Source of the DNA: Cylindrospermopsis curvispora GIHE-G1
Lineage (GTDB): Bacteria > Cyanobacteriota > Cyanobacteriia > Cyanobacteriales > Nostocaceae
Direction: 5' to 3'
Assembly (NCBI RefSeq): GCF_014489415.1
Contig: NZ_CP060822.1
Location: forward strand, 2,031,501 to 2,095,500
DNA length: 64,000 nucleotides
This document shows, in pieces, positions 1 through 9,982 of this stretch; the first letter of the stretch is position 1; each line of letters begins with the position of its first letter. The notes below the pieces were generated by a model, which worked only from the letters and a program-made list of their open reading frames with translations, was not told where the DNA came from and searched no databases. The translations under genes were made by a program, and so were the position numbers.

Positions 1-414
1 ATCCTCGGACTTTTTTCCGCTGCTAATGAGCAAGAAGGTATTATTTACACTAAAGATTACCCCATACCTGACCTGTTTGATGGTTTACAAATTTTTGATG
101 AATACACTGAAGAAGAATTTAATGCTTTATCATCTACAGTGGATTCCTATATTGATGAAAACAAGAACCGACTTGAGGATCTGATCCCCAGTGCTATTTC
201 ATCTCTATTAAAATTAGAAGACGAAGGTGTTTATTGTGAAATCGCATATGTCCTGGCCCTACTCATCATGGATATTGATGAGGAATTATCTGAACTTGAC
301 CAAGACTATCTACTTGCACTACAGGAAGCATTAAAGATTCCTGATGAACGCGCTGAAGAGTTAATAGATGAGATTTTTGATGAAGAATATGAAGAGGAGG
401 AAGATGAGGATTGA
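1..414 (+). CDS. Partial acidic TerB-like protein (3' end)
   Basis: The frame is open from the first base of the window, so the start lies upstream; 137 residues are visible. The protein is helical and very acidic, ending in a run of Glu and Asp. The middle part (EIAYVLALLIMDIDEELSE, then LQEALKIPDERAEELIDEIF) looks like a TerB-type helical domain: an EIAY helix, an acidic turn after MDID, and a helix ending in ELIDEIF. That assignment is pattern recognition only. It is followed by a terminator-like hairpin and a convergent kinase gene. Function unknown. Confidence 0.7.
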   Translation: MLGLFSAANEQEGIIYTKDYPIPDLFDGLQIFDEYTEEEFNALSSTVDSYIDENKNRLEDLIPSAISSLLKLEDEGVYCEIAYVLALLIMDIDEELSELDQDYLLALQEALKIPDERAEELIDEIFDEEYEEEEDED

Positions 415-498
415 GAGGGAACAAATAGCTAAGTAATAGAAGTTATGAAAAACTAAATCACTTTAAATAATTGCAAACAAGTTTAACTGCATTTAACT

Positions 499-536
499 GC
501 TCATGAATAGTATGAATTGGTAATTCATGGGCTTTT
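499..536 (+). terminator. Rho-independent-type terminator
   Basis: GCTCATGAAT pairs with ATTCATGGGC (10 bp including one G-U) around a 14-nt loop, followed directly by TTTT. It lies between the stop of the TerB-like gene and the stop of the convergent kinase gene, where a terminator is expected. Confidence 0.6.
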
Positions 537-543
537 ATAATCT

Positions 544-3500
544 CTAATCATATTGAGAACAATCCGTGGGGATTTCCATGACAAATTCTGTTCCCATTCC
601 CGGTTGGGATAGACAATGAATTTTTCCCCGATGTTGATTGACTATAATTTGATAACTAATAGATAATCCTAAACCAGTACCTTCACCTACGGGTTTGGTC
701 GTGAAAAAAGGCTCAAAAATTCGGTTTTTCATTTCGGTACTCATCCCCTTACCATTGTCTTTAATACAAACCCTCACCCAATCACGATTAATCACTGACG
801 TGGAGATAATTATTTGACCATTAAAACTCTCTTTTGCTGCTGCTGATAAAGTTAGTCGATGTTCATATATGGCATCAATTGCATTACTAATCATATTCAT
901 AAACACTTGATTTAGCTGGGAAGCATAACAAATGATTAATGGCAGATCACTATAATTTTTGACAATAATATTTTTGGCAGGTCCTAACTTTTCCTTAAAT
1001 TGAGGTTGTAACAGGATTAAGGTACTGTCAATACTCTGGTGAATATCCAAAGGTTTGATTTCTGATTCATCGACACGAGAAAAATTACGTAAGCTCACAA
1101 CTAAATCTCGAATTCTTTCCGCACCTACAGACATAGAATTTAATACCTTTGGTAAATCAGATACTAAAAAATCAAAATCTATAGACTTAATTTTTTCTAC
1201 AATTATCTGGTGGGGAGTGGGATATTCTTGTTGATAGATATTGAGTAAATCTAGTAGGTATTGAATGTAGTCAATGGCGTGATCAACATTAGCATATATA
1301 AAATTGACAGGATTGTTGATTTCATGAGCTATACTAGCTACCATTTGTCCTAAACTGGACATTTTTTCCGTGTGAATCAACTGCATTTGGGTAGATTTTA
1401 ACTCCTGTAAAGTTTTTTCCAGATGGAGATTATTATCATTTAATTCCTTAGTTCTAATAGCGACTTTTTCTTCCAATTTTTCATACAGTTCAGCGTTCTC
1501 TAAAGAAATAGCTGCTTGGGAAGATAATAGTTTTAAGACTTTCAGTCTCTCAGGAGTAAATGCACCTGTAGTCAAGCGATTTTCCAAATAAATTATACCC
1601 ATAAGTTGTCCATGCTTTAAGATAGGATTACACAGTATAGACTTGGGCTGATATTTGATAATATAAGGATCTATAGCAAATTTTTTATCTATACTATTAC
1701 TATCAATAAGTATGTCATTTTGAGTGTTGTTGACATAATTGATTATATTAATTGGGATATCTTGACTATCCTTAATTGGTATGAGTTCCCAACCGGTATT
1801 TTGATTTTCTCGTACTACAGTAAACAAGTTGGATTCTTGTTTAAGAATTAAAGCAGCTTTTTTCGCTCCCGTATTTTCAACAATTACATTCAATAGAGTA
1901 CCCAGCAGTTTATCTATTTTTATTTCTGATGAAATGGCTAAAGATGCTTTTGTAACTGTTTCCAAATCTAGAATAGCTGATACGTTTTTGTTGCTATCCA
2001 TAATTTTAGTCATAAAATTGGTTTCTTCTGCAATTATTGTGCTGGGTTTGATGACAGGAGCAAGTAATTCAGGATAAGATATTTCCAGATCTATTACTTT
2101 TGACTTAGCCCCCCAATTCACATAACAATAGTAAGCATCAATTAAGTAAGTTTGAGCAATTTTGTTCCTACCACAATTAAGATAGAATCTAGCAGCTAAC
2201 TCATTTGCCAGAGCTTCTTCCTGAATGTATCTATTTTTCCTGGCACCCATAATAGCTTGGTCATAAAGTTCACCTGCTTGCCAATGATTGCTAAGAACTC
2301 TTGCCATTTCTGCGGCTATTAAATCATACTTGTGCTGATAATTTTCCGGACATTGACGGGCCCATATTGCCATAGATTCTTGATTGACTTTAACAGTTTG
2401 TAAATATTTTTCTAAATTTTCTTGATTTGCATTTGATTTTTGGGAGCATTCACCCAATAAAACCAAAGAATAATAAAAATTATATTGGCTACAAACAATC
2501 TGAGTGAAGACGTAGTTCAAATGTTCAGTCATTTGAAGAACAGCTTCTAAAGATTTCTGATAGTTATGGAATAGGTAGAAAAATATAGTTTTAGCCAAGT
2601 AGAATGTGAATATTAGAGTAGAAGCTTTGGATTGGATTAAGATTGACAACAATTCAGTGTCATCAAATGAATTATGAAAACAACCAGACTGACTGGGATC
2701 ATAATTTAACAACTCTAAAACTAACTGCTTCCAAATTAAATGTACTAGAACTGCGCCCTGTTGTTTAAATCTATACATTAGATTTATATGGGTTTCCAAT
2801 TCCTGTAAAACACAGGTCAAATTTTCGCCAATTAAAAATTTATTTTGATTATAGATAGCAGATGCATAACCTACATGTTCTAAATCGCCAGTTTCCATGC
2901 CATAATTTATGCATTCTGATAAACTAGCTATGGTTTGTTGTAAGTGATTTTTCCAGAAATTAATGTTTGAGTTACAAGTTAAGAGAACCACACATTTAAC
3001 TTCCTGAGCATTAAACCTGTTGGCTAAATTCAATGCCAATTGACCATAACGGTATCCATTGTCAATATTGCCAGCAACTCTACATAATAACAGACCATAA
3101 TGGGCATATCCAGAAGCAGAAGTTGAACAATTACCATATTCTAATGACAGATGGATCATCGTAAAAACTATTCTGTCAAATAATTCTAGGTCAAAACAAT
3201 AAGTAGCGGTGGTAATATTTCCCAGTATTCGCATGGCCGCCATTTTATCGGGTGCAGTCATGACAGGTAAATTAATCAGTTTATCCACATAGTTTTGATT
3301 CTGGTCATTGAGAATTTTAGGTGATTCTCCTACCAATTGAATTCCCAACATATTGATAATATGTATACCTGTTTCGATTGCCAATTTTATTTGGACTTTT
3401 GCCATATATATTTGAATTTGGATCTCATATACAGGTACTTGATCAAGGAGGGTAACTGCCTTTTCTTGGACCAATTTAATATAGATTTCTGCCTGGTCAA

Positions 3501-5943
3501 AATTGATGTTCAGAAATTCTACTTCTACCGCTTCTAAATACAAGTTTAAAGTTAGATGATAATGAGTTTGCCAACTATTTACTGGTAAAAGTTTCAAGGC
3601 AAATTTTAAGTGTTTTATAGCCGCTTCATAAGCTGTTGACACTTTGGCTTTATGACCTGCTATTAAGTTAAGTTCAGCCAATTGACATTTTTCTACTTCC
3701 CCTTGTGTGTCAATTATTGTTTGGGCGACATTCAATTGATTAGCTATAATAAAGATTTTTTCTTCTAGTTCCTTTTTATCTCTATTTTTAGTGTATTCAT
3801 AAATTAATTTACCAAGGCGCCAATGGGTTGATTCCTTCTCGTTATCTGGAATTAATAAATAGGCTGCTTGCTGTACTCGGTCATGGAAGAATTTGTATTT
3901 TTTGATGTGATTATTGTGGGATTTTTCCGGATATAAATTCTGTTTTTCGTCTTGAGTAATAATCAATTCTGCTGTCAAAGCATTCTGCAAGTTTGATTCT
4001 ATTTCTAGCTGGGACTTCTCACAAGCAATGGCTAGGGTTAATAAATCAAACTCATTACCAATGCAAGCAGCAATCTTTAGTATTTCTTGTGTAGCAACAG
4101 GTAATTTGTGGATTTGCGTTGCCAATAACTGGAGAATATCATTACCATATAAAGCTTGAGCCCTATAAATGTCACATTGCCAACAACCCAACTGAAAGTC
4201 AAAACTTAGTAACCCATCTTCATACATAGATTTAATTAACTGATTGCTGAAAAATGGGTTGCCCTGTGCTTGATCGAATACAAATTCAGTTAAAGATAAA
4301 GACAGGATTTCTTCACAGGCTAAATTGCCTGAAATTAGTAGATTTAACTGGTTTTTATCTAGAGGTTGTAAATGAATTTCATTAATGGCAATTTTGGGTT
4401 CAACTTTTTGCAAATCCTCTAGGGTGACTGTGAGAGGATGTCCACTATAAACCTCATGGTCGCGATAAGCACCGATCAGTAATAAATATTTGGTATCTGG
4501 TTCTTTAATTAAGAATTGGATTAATTTTAAAGAAGTGGGATCTGCCCACTGCAAATCATCTAAAAAAATCACTAAGGGATGTTCTTCATTAGCAAATATT
4601 TGGATAAATTTAGCAAATAATACATTGAACCTATTCTGAGCAGCATTACTGGTTAACTTGGACGCTGCTGGTTGTGGACCAATAATCTTTTCTAACTCAG
4701 GAATTAGATCTATAATAATTTGTGCTTGTTCTCCCAGGGTTAATAAAATCTTGTTTTTCCATACTACTAATTCTTCTGGACTTTGAGTTAGAACTTGTTG
4801 TAATAAATTCCCCAAGGCTTTTAATAAGGCTGAAACGGGAATATTATTTTGTAGTTGCTCATATTTACCAGCTGTAAAATAACCTTTTTGCTCCAGAATC
4901 GGTTGGTTAATTTCATGGACAATAGCAGTTTTACCAATACCTGAAGAACCTAGAACTAGCATTAATTCTTTACTGCCTTGACTAACTCTTGTAAACGCAT
5001 CTAATAAGATGGAAATCTCTTGATCTCTACCATAAACTTTGTCACAAATTATAAATCTATCTGCTATGTCTCTACTTCCTAATTGCCAAGACTTAATCTG
5101 ACCATGATTTAATAATATTTCTTGGAATCTTTCTAGATCGTATCTAATTCCCCTAGCTGTTTGATATCTATTTTCTGGGCTTTTTGACATTAATTTGATA
5201 GTTATTTCCGCTAACAAATCGGGAATTGCTGGGTTAATCTCTTGGGGAAGCGGTGGCATTTTCGCCAGGTGAGAATGTACTAACTTGAGAGGATTTTTGC
5301 TGATAAAAGGTAATCTTCCTGTGAGTAGTTCATAAAAGGTCACCCCCAGAGAATAAAAATCGCTGCGATAATCTATACCGCAATTCATTCTCCCTGTTTG
5401 TTCTGGTGACATGTAGGAAAGAGTTCCTTCCAATGGATTGAACTTTTTGATTTCCACTATTTCTTGAGGTAGGAGACAGGAAATACTGAAATCTGTCAAC
5501 TTAATTTGATGAGTTTTTGGATTAATAATAATGTTTTTTGGTTTAATGTCTTTATGGATAATTTTGTAATTATACAAATACTCCAGTGCTTTCACCACGG
5601 CAATGGCAATTTTTAAAAACATGTTTAGTGCCAGGGGCTGAGATTGGGCATAGTCGTAAACGGATATACCACCTATATCCTCACTGATGAGGGCGTAAAT
5701 ATTACCATAAGGTTCTAAAGCATAGGATTTAATAATATGGGGATGGTCAATTTTTTGAGTAATAGCAAATTGATTTTTTAAGGCTATCAATTCATTTAAT
5801 GGTGGATATTGGGCGTTAGCAGTTTTTATAATTACCGATCTTTTAGTTGTTTCTTGTTCACCTCGATATACACTGGTTCTACTGCTAACGTGAATTACCT
5901 CAAGTATTTTATAGCCTGGAAGTTGGATATGACTTTTTTCCAT
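544..5943 (-). CDS. HstK-type Ser/Thr kinase / ATPase / GAF / histidine kinase
   Basis: A giant signalling protein of 1799 residues. An N-terminal eukaryote-like Ser/Thr kinase (about 10-270) has HKD at 130-132, a DFS in place of DFG at 151-153, and an SPE motif. A predicted AAA-type ATPase follows, with Walker A GSSGIGKT near 331-339 and Walker B LDD near 461-463. A long helical, TPR-like middle leads to a GAF domain (about 1330-1490) and a histidine kinase with phospho-acceptor H1540 in HEINNP, then N, G1 (DNGKGM), F and G2 (GEGTGLGL) boxes. The same order is found in the Anabaena HstK family, which is cytoplasmic. I chose the ATG at 5943, 8 bp after the cobM stop; an upstream ATG at 6012 would overlap cobM by 62 bp. 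The signal and the partner response regulator are unknown. Confidence 0.9.
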   Translation of the reverse strand: MEKSHIQLPGYKILEVIHVSSRTSVYRGEQETTKRSVIIKTANAQYPPLNELIALKNQFAITQKIDHPHIIKSYALEPYGNIYALISEDIGGISVYDYAQSQPLALNMFLKIAIAVVKALEYLYNYKIIHKDIKPKNIIINPKTHQIKLTDFSISCLLPQEIVEIKKFNPLEGTLSYMSPEQTGRMNCGIDYRSDFYSLGVTFYELLTGRLPFISKNPLKLVHSHLAKMPPLPQEINPAIPDLLAEITIKLMSKSPENRYQTARGIRYDLERFQEILLNHGQIKSWQLGSRDIADRFIICDKVYGRDQEISILLDAFTRVSQGSKELMLVLGSSGIGKTAIVHEINQPILEQKGYFTAGKYEQLQNNIPVSALLKALGNLLQQVLTQSPEELVVWKNKILLTLGEQAQIIIDLIPELEKIIGPQPAASKLTSNAAQNRFNVLFAKFIQIFANEEHPLVIFLDDLQWADPTSLKLIQFLIKEPDTKYLLLIGAYRDHEVYSGHPLTVTLEDLQKVEPKIAINEIHLQPLDKNQLNLLISGNLACEEILSLSLTEFVFDQAQGNPFFSNQLIKSMYEDGLLSFDFQLGCWQCDIYRAQALYGNDILQLLATQIHKLPVATQEILKIAACIGNEFDLLTLAIACEKSQLEIESNLQNALTAELIITQDEKQNLYPEKSHNNHIKKYKFFHDRVQQAAYLLIPDNEKESTHWRLGKLIYEYTKNRDKKELEEKIFIIANQLNVAQTIIDTQGEVEKCQLAELNLIAGHKAKVSTAYEAAIKHLKFALKLLPVNSWQTHYHLTLNLYLEAVEVEFLNINFDQAEIYIKLVQEKAVTLLDQVPVYEIQIQIYMAKVQIKLAIETGIHIINMLGIQLVGESPKILNDQNQNYVDKLINLPVMTAPDKMAAMRILGNITTATYCFDLELFDRIVFTMIHLSLEYGNCSTSASGYAHYGLLLCRVAGNIDNGYRYGQLALNLANRFNAQEVKCVVLLTCNSNINFWKNHLQQTIASLSECINYGMETGDLEHVGYASAIYNQNKFLIGENLTCVLQELETHINLMYRFKQQGAVLVHLIWKQLVLELLNYDPSQSGCFHNSFDDTELLSILIQSKASTLIFTFYLAKTIFFYLFHNYQKSLEAVLQMTEHLNYVFTQIVCSQYNFYYSLVLLGECSQKSNANQENLEKYLQTVKVNQESMAIWARQCPENYQHKYDLIAAEMARVLSNHWQAGELYDQAIMGARKNRYIQEEALANELAARFYLNCGRNKIAQTYLIDAYYCYVNWGAKSKVIDLEISYPELLAPVIKPSTIIAEETNFMTKIMDSNKNVSAILDLETVTKASLAISSEIKIDKLLGTLLNVIVENTGAKKAALILKQESNLFTVVRENQNTGWELIPIKDSQDIPINIINYVNNTQNDILIDSNSIDKKFAIDPYIIKYQPKSILCNPILKHGQLMGIIYLENRLTTGAFTPERLKVLKLLSSQAAISLENAELYEKLEEKVAIRTKELNDNNLHLEKTLQELKSTQMQLIHTEKMSSLGQMVASIAHEINNPVNFIYANVDHAIDYIQYLLDLLNIYQQEYPTPHQIIVEKIKSIDFDFLVSDLPKVLNSMSVGAERIRDLVVSLRNFSRVDESEIKPLDIHQSIDSTLILLQPQFKEKLGPAKNIIVKNYSDLPLIICYASQLNQVFMNMISNAIDAIYEHRLTLSAAAKESFNGQIIISTSVINRDWVRVCIKDNGKGMSTEMKNRIFEPFFTTKPVGEGTGLGLSISYQIIVNQHRGKIHCLSQPGMGTEFVMEIPTDCSQYD

Positions 5944-5950
5944 TGGAAAT

Positions 5951-6724
5951 CTATTGTGTGGAAACACGAAATAAATGATTGTATTTGGCATCATATAGAT
6001 GCGATCGCCCACTTACGGGAGACAGGGCGGGGCTAATTATATACAAGGTGGTACGCAGCAGTTTTTGTTCATGGGTAGACTCTGCCATTTTCTCTAGGGG
6101 AACAATAAAGATCTTTTCATCGGGCCATCCCACGCGAAAACAAATGGCCACAGGAGTTTGTGGAGGATAATGTTGTAAAAGTTGGTTTTGGGCGCTAGCT
6201 ACATGACGGGCACTCAAATATAAACACAGACTGGCTTGATGTGCTGCTAAACTGGCCAATTGTTCCTGATTTGGCACTTTTGTTCTTCCACTCACCCGAG
6301 TGAGAATAATACTTTGCACCAAATCAGGAACTGTCAACTCTACTTTTAGTTTTGCCGCAGCAGCTTGAAATGCACTAACTCCTGGGATTATTTCAAAAGG
6401 TATATTTGATGCGTTTAGTAATTCTATTTGTTCGTGAATAGCACTATATAAACTAACGTCTCCTGAGTGAAGACGTACAACAGATTTATTAGATTGAACT
6501 GCTTCTATAATTGTGCCTATAATCTCATCTAAAGTTTTGGTGGCGGTACCGATAACTTGTGCGTCTGGACGACAAATATCCAAGATCTGTTGGGGAACCA
6601 AAGAGTCAGCGAAAAGTACCAAATCAGCACCAGCTAATAGCCTTTGTGCTTTAACTGTCAATAAATCTGGGTCTCCAGGTCCTGCACCCACAATATACAC
6701 TGCTGGTTTTAAGTAGTTAATCAT
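5951..6724 (-). CDS. cobM: Precorrin-4 C11-methyltransferase
   Basis: A 257-residue member of the SAM-dependent tetrapyrrole methyltransferase family in corrin (vitamin B12) synthesis. It opens with YIVGAGPGDPDLLTVKA, the family's SAM-binding start, and carries LHSGDVSLYSAIHEQ and PGVSAFQAAAAKL, which match CobM/CbiF. The frame extends upstream to an ATG at 6871 (306 residues), but the extra 49 residues are Arg-rich and unlike the family, so I prefer the ATG at 6724. lgt lies just upstream on the same strand and the large kinase begins 8 bp downstream, so the three may be cotranscribed. No cobalamin riboswitch is visible. Confidence 0.88.
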   Translation of the reverse strand: MINYLKPAVYIVGAGPGDPDLLTVKAQRLLAGADLVLFADSLVPQQILDICRPDAQVIGTATKTLDEIIGTIIEAVQSNKSVVRLHSGDVSLYSAIHEQIELLNASNIPFEIIPGVSAFQAAAAKLKVELTVPDLVQSIILTRVSGRTKVPNQEQLASLAAHQASLCLYLSARHVASAQNQLLQHYPPQTPVAICFRVGWPDEKIFIVPLEKMAESTHEQKLLRTTLYIISPALSPVSGRSHLYDAKYNHLFRVSTQ

Positions 6725-6874
6725 GTTGCACCCAAAATAGGAAAGGTCTGCCAATTTTCCCGTGAAATTTCTCAATATTTCTGCCATGGTTTTCCGGATC
6801 AACCGCTTGCGAGTGGTAGAAAGATATGGTAGATGCACCCTGGTTAAGCCCTGGAGAACACTCTGGGGCATTTT

Positions 6875-7744
6875 TTATTGGTGGTTATAACTAGGAGATA
6901 CTACATCCGGTAGGGAGCGTTTGTATACATAAAGCCAGACTAAACCGGCTAAACCCACTACTATTCCCGTTAAGCTAACCAATTGGGCAATTCTCAGAGA
7001 ACCTAACATAAGACTATCCGTACGTAAACCTTCAATAGCAAATCTTCCCATACTATAGGCTATCCAGTAAACCAAAAATAAGGTTCCGGTCTTTAATTCC
7101 GGTTTGCCAGATAAACTCCGAAAAAATAAAGTTAGTAATAGAGCAAATACCGTCAAATTCCACAGGGATTCATATAAAAAAGTGGGGTGGAAATATTCAA
7201 AGTTTACCAAAGCGGGAGGACGATGCTCTGGTGGAATGTATAGTTTCCAAGGTAAATCTGTAGGATCACCAAAAGCTTCAGAATTAAAGAAATTCCCCCA
7301 ACGTCCAATGGCTTGACCTAAAATCAGAGAAGGCGCGACTAAATCTGCCAATTGCCAAAAAGATATTCTTTTGAGTCTGGCAAAGATTAAAGCGGCTATA
7401 ATACCGCCAAGAATGGCTCCATGAATGGCTATACCACCCTGCCAAATGGCTAGGATTCTCCCGGGGGAACGGGAATATTCTGACCATTGGAACAGGACAT
7501 AATATAATCTCGCAGCTGGAATAGCTCCCACTACCAGCCAAACGGATAAATCACTGATTATATCGGGATGTAAATGACGACGTTTGGCCAGATGCTGGGC
7601 AAGACTAACGCCAATTAATACGGCTGATGCAATTAGCAATCCATACCAACGAATAACAAATGGTCCAAATTCTAATCCAGGTACTACGGGACCCGGGGAG
7701 GTGAACTCGAACCCCAACAGTAAGGCGGGGAAATCTACTACCAT
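6875..7744 (-). CDS. lgt: Prolipoprotein diacylglyceryl transferase
   Basis: Lgt (289 residues, usual length) transfers diacylglycerol from phosphatidylglycerol to the lipobox cysteine of prolipoproteins in the cytoplasmic membrane. The family signature [13 protein letters not shown] is present in the middle, with [13 protein letters not shown] before it and [16 protein letters not shown] near the C-terminus. At least six hydrophobic segments are visible. It is first in a probable lgt-cobM-kinase transcription unit. The sulfate-binding protein at 57818-58894 is a likely substrate, since it carries a lipobox. Confidence 0.95.
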   Translation of the reverse strand: MVVDFPALLLGFEFTSPGPVVPGLEFGPFVIRWYGLLIASAVLIGVSLAQHLAKRRHLHPDIISDLSVWLVVGAIPAARLYYVLFQWSEYSRSPGRILAIWQGGIAIHGAILGGIIAALIFARLKRISFWQLADLVAPSLILGQAIGRWGNFFNSEAFGDPTDLPWKLYIPPEHRPPALVNFEYFHPTFLYESLWNLTVFALLLTLFFRSLSGKPELKTGTLFLVYWIAYSMGRFAIEGLRTDSLMLGSLRIAQLVSLTGIVVGLAGLVWLYVYKRSLPDVVSPSYNHQ

Positions 7745-7922
7745 GCAAATTACCTAACAATATGTTTCTACTTCACAGGAAACAATTGCAATATTTATGT
7801 AAATAATGTACAATACCACAACATATTAATCAATAAATTCCATCATTCACTCAAAAAGCCTGTTCCTCCAAGGTCACTAAACAGTGTACTCGAACCTAGA
7901 AGCTTTTTAATTTCTATTTAAC

Positions 7923-8438
7923 ATGATTGCTATTTATCCTGGCAGCTTTGACCCTATTACCTTGGGGCACCTTGATCTTATTGAACGAGCTACTCGCCTA
8001 TTTAGTCGGGTCATTGTTGCTGTTCTGCGAAATCCTAACAAAACCCCATTGTTTACCGTAGAACAGCGTTTGAAGCAGATTATTTCAGCTACTAGCCATT
8101 TACCCAGCGTAGAGGTAGATAGTTTTGACGGATTAACGGTTAACTATGCCCAAATGCGACAAGCGGGGGTTTTATTACGTGGTTTGCGAGCTGTTTCTGA
8201 TTTTGAGATAGAGTTACAAATGGCCCATACTAATAAAACCCTTTCAACTCAGGTCGAAACTGTTTTTCTCGCCACCTCTAATGAGCATAGCTTTTTAAGT
8301 AGTAGTGTGGTGAAAGAAATTGCCAGGTTCGGTGGATCTGTCGACCATCTTGTTCCCCCGCACATTGCTACGGATATATACCAATGCTACAGCCAAATCC
8401 CCCTATGGGAAAACCCAATGACAACCCCCAGGGAATAG
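7923..8438 (+). CDS. coaD: Phosphopantetheine adenylyltransferase
   Basis: CoaD (171 residues) makes dephospho-CoA from 4'-phosphopantetheine and ATP. The N-terminus [20 protein letters not shown] has the nucleotidyltransferase motif TxGH (TLGH), [16 protein letters not shown] matches the substrate-binding helix, and [18 protein letters not shown] is the second conserved block (the SSxxVKE motif). The C-terminal dozen residues run past the usual end of the family and overlap the next gene by 55 bp in another frame. No strong Shine-Dalgarno is seen before the ATG. Confidence 0.95.
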   Translation: MIAIYPGSFDPITLGHLDLIERATRLFSRVIVAVLRNPNKTPLFTVEQRLKQIISATSHLPSVEVDSFDGLTVNYAQMRQAGVLLRGLRAVSDFEIELQMAHTNKTLSTQVETVFLATSNEHSFLSSSVVKEIARFGGSVDHLVPPHIATDIYQCYSQIPLWENPMTTPRE

Positions 8439-9019
8439 TAGATATTCTCCAGGAGCTTAACCGTCTGGAAGATATTATCCTCTCTGGGATGCAAATACCC
8501 TTTATCAGTCGTACCCTCATTGATGAGGATAAGTTCCTAGAGCAGTTAGATTTTATTCGGGTTTCTTTACCCTCCGTATTTCAGGAAGCAGCAGAAATTC
8601 TCCGAGAAAAGGAGGAGATTATATTGTCAGCGGAAGAATATGCACAACAGGTTATAGAAGCAGCACAAATCAAAAGGTCTCAAATCTTGGCTGATAATGA
8701 TATTATTCGCCAAGTAGAACGGGAAACTATTCAACTCCGTCGTGAAGCACAACAGGAGTGTGATGCCATAATGCGAGATACCTTGGCAGAAATCGAACGT
8801 AAACGACGGGATTGTGACCAGGAAATGGAAGAGACACGCCAAAATGCGATCGCCCATGCTAGGGAAATCGAAAATGGCGCGGATGAATATGCAGATCGGG
8901 TGTTGGAAAATATCGAGGAGGATCTGCAAGAAATGTTGCAAATTGTCACTAATGGACGACTACAACTACGAGGGGAAACCCGAAAAAACAGTGGGTCTTA
9001 TGATATTCCAAAGGGATAA
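8384..9019 (+). CDS. Coiled-coil protein, probably DivIVA/Cdv3-like
   Basis: A 211-residue, highly charged helical protein. The N-terminal block ([16 protein letters not shown], then [16 protein letters not shown]) is followed by a long Glu/Gln/Arg-rich coiled coil to about residue 190. I recognise this layout from cyanobacterial proteins called DivIVA-like or Cdv3, which act in cell division; this is from memory, not a search. There is no signal peptide or membrane segment. The start overlaps coaD by 55 bp; an internal ATG at 8405 would still overlap, so translation may be coupled. It converges on the MetF-like gene with only 4 bp between stops. Confidence 0.8.
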   Translation: MLQPNPPMGKPNDNPQGIVDILQELNRLEDIILSGMQIPFISRTLIDEDKFLEQLDFIRVSLPSVFQEAAEILREKEEIILSAEEYAQQVIEAAQIKRSQILADNDIIRQVERETIQLRREAQQECDAIMRDTLAEIERKRRDCDQEMEETRQNAIAHAREIENGADEYADRVLENIEEDLQEMLQIVTNGRLQLRGETRKNSGSYDIPKG

Positions 9020-9023
9020 TTAA

Positions 9024-9944
9024 CTACCTGCTAACACCAGCTAAGTCTAAAATCGGGGCGATCGCTTCTTCCTTTTTAACAGCCATAATATGTACTCCCT
9101 GGCATAAATCCTTTGCCATTCTTACCTGTTCTGAGGCAATTTTCATACCTTCTTCCAAAGGATACTTGGCTTTGGCTAGGCGCTGGATAATATGATCGGG
9201 TATATTAACACCAGGAACCATCCTGTTAATAAACTGAGCATTTTTCGCTGATTTTAACAGAAAAATACCTGCCAATACGGGTTTATTGTAACCAGAGGCG
9301 ATTTTATCCATAAACTTCTCTAATTTTTCAAAATCAGTAATTAGTTGACTTTGAAAAAATTGTGCCCCTGCTTGTACTTTTCTTTCAAATCTACTCTGTA
9401 ACCCAGACCAACTTTTAGATTGAGGATCCACTGCTGCTCCAGGAAACAAATCCAGACCTCCATCAACTAAAGTCCTATGATTAAAATCCAGTCCTTGGTT
9501 CATATTAGTAATTAATTGCAATAACCGGACAGATTCCAGGTCAAAAACAGCTCTAGCATCCGGATGATCACCAGCTTTCACTGGATCACCCGTCAAAGCT
9601 AAAATATTCCTAATACCCAGAGCATGGGCCCCCATCAAATCAGCTTGCAGTCCGATTCTATTGCGATCGCGACAAGCTACCTGACAGATTGGTTCAATTC
9701 CATGTTGGCATAAAATGGCGCATACTGCCAAAGGTGACATACCCAAAACAGCACGACTACCGTCAGTAATATTAACAGCATGAACTCTCCCCTTAAGAGT
9801 CGCTGACATGGCAATGGTATGGTTGATGTCCCCTCCCTTTGGGGGTGCAACTTCTGCAGTGATTAAAAATTCTCCTGCTTGTACTGCTTCACGGAAACTC
9901 GTGAGAGAATTGCTAGTATGGATAGTGGTGTGATTTTCCTGCAT
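9024..9944 (-). CDS. Methylenetetrahydrofolate reductase family protein
   Basis: A 306-residue MetF-family flavoprotein with a TIM-barrel fold. Visible family features are an early ITAEVAPPKGGD (the catalytic Glu region), AVNITDGSRA, and NILALTGDPVKAGDHPDA, the folate/FAD-binding TGDP block; PVLAGIFLLKSAKNAQFIN lies late in the chain. The known reaction reduces 5,10-methylene-THF to 5-methyl-THF for methionine synthesis. This cyanobacterial branch lacks the E. coli N-terminal pattern, so the electron donor may differ. It lies 38 bp after trpS on the same strand, probably in one operon. Confidence 0.88.
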   Translation of the reverse strand: MQENHTTIHTSNSLTSFREAVQAGEFLITAEVAPPKGGDINHTIAMSATLKGRVHAVNITDGSRAVLGMSPLAVCAILCQHGIEPICQVACRDRNRIGLQADLMGAHALGIRNILALTGDPVKAGDHPDARAVFDLESVRLLQLITNMNQGLDFNHRTLVDGGLDLFPGAAVDPQSKSWSGLQSRFERKVQAGAQFFQSQLITDFEKLEKFMDKIASGYNKPVLAGIFLLKSAKNAQFINRMVPGVNIPDHIIQRLAKAKYPLEEGMKIASEQVRMAKDLCQGVHIMAVKKEEAIAPILDLAGVSR

Positions 9945-9982
9945 GGTAATTTTTTTATACTTAAAAGATCTTATTTTCAGGT

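Noticed and set aside
1829-2077. Plus-strand frame inside the kinase gene
   Set aside because: It is antisense to a clearly coding region (GAF domain) and shows no independent coding features; the same holds for the other frames within lgt, invertase, ileS and nif genes.
6725-6871. 49-residue N-terminal extension of CobM
   Set aside because: The translated extension is Arg-rich and unlike the family, whose conserved start is YIVGAGPGDP just after the ATG at 6724. It is kept as an alternative only.
7858-7910. tRNA-like TTCGAG arm upstream of coaD
   Set aside because: Only the T-arm-like word is present on the minus strand; no acceptor or anticodon stem can be formed.
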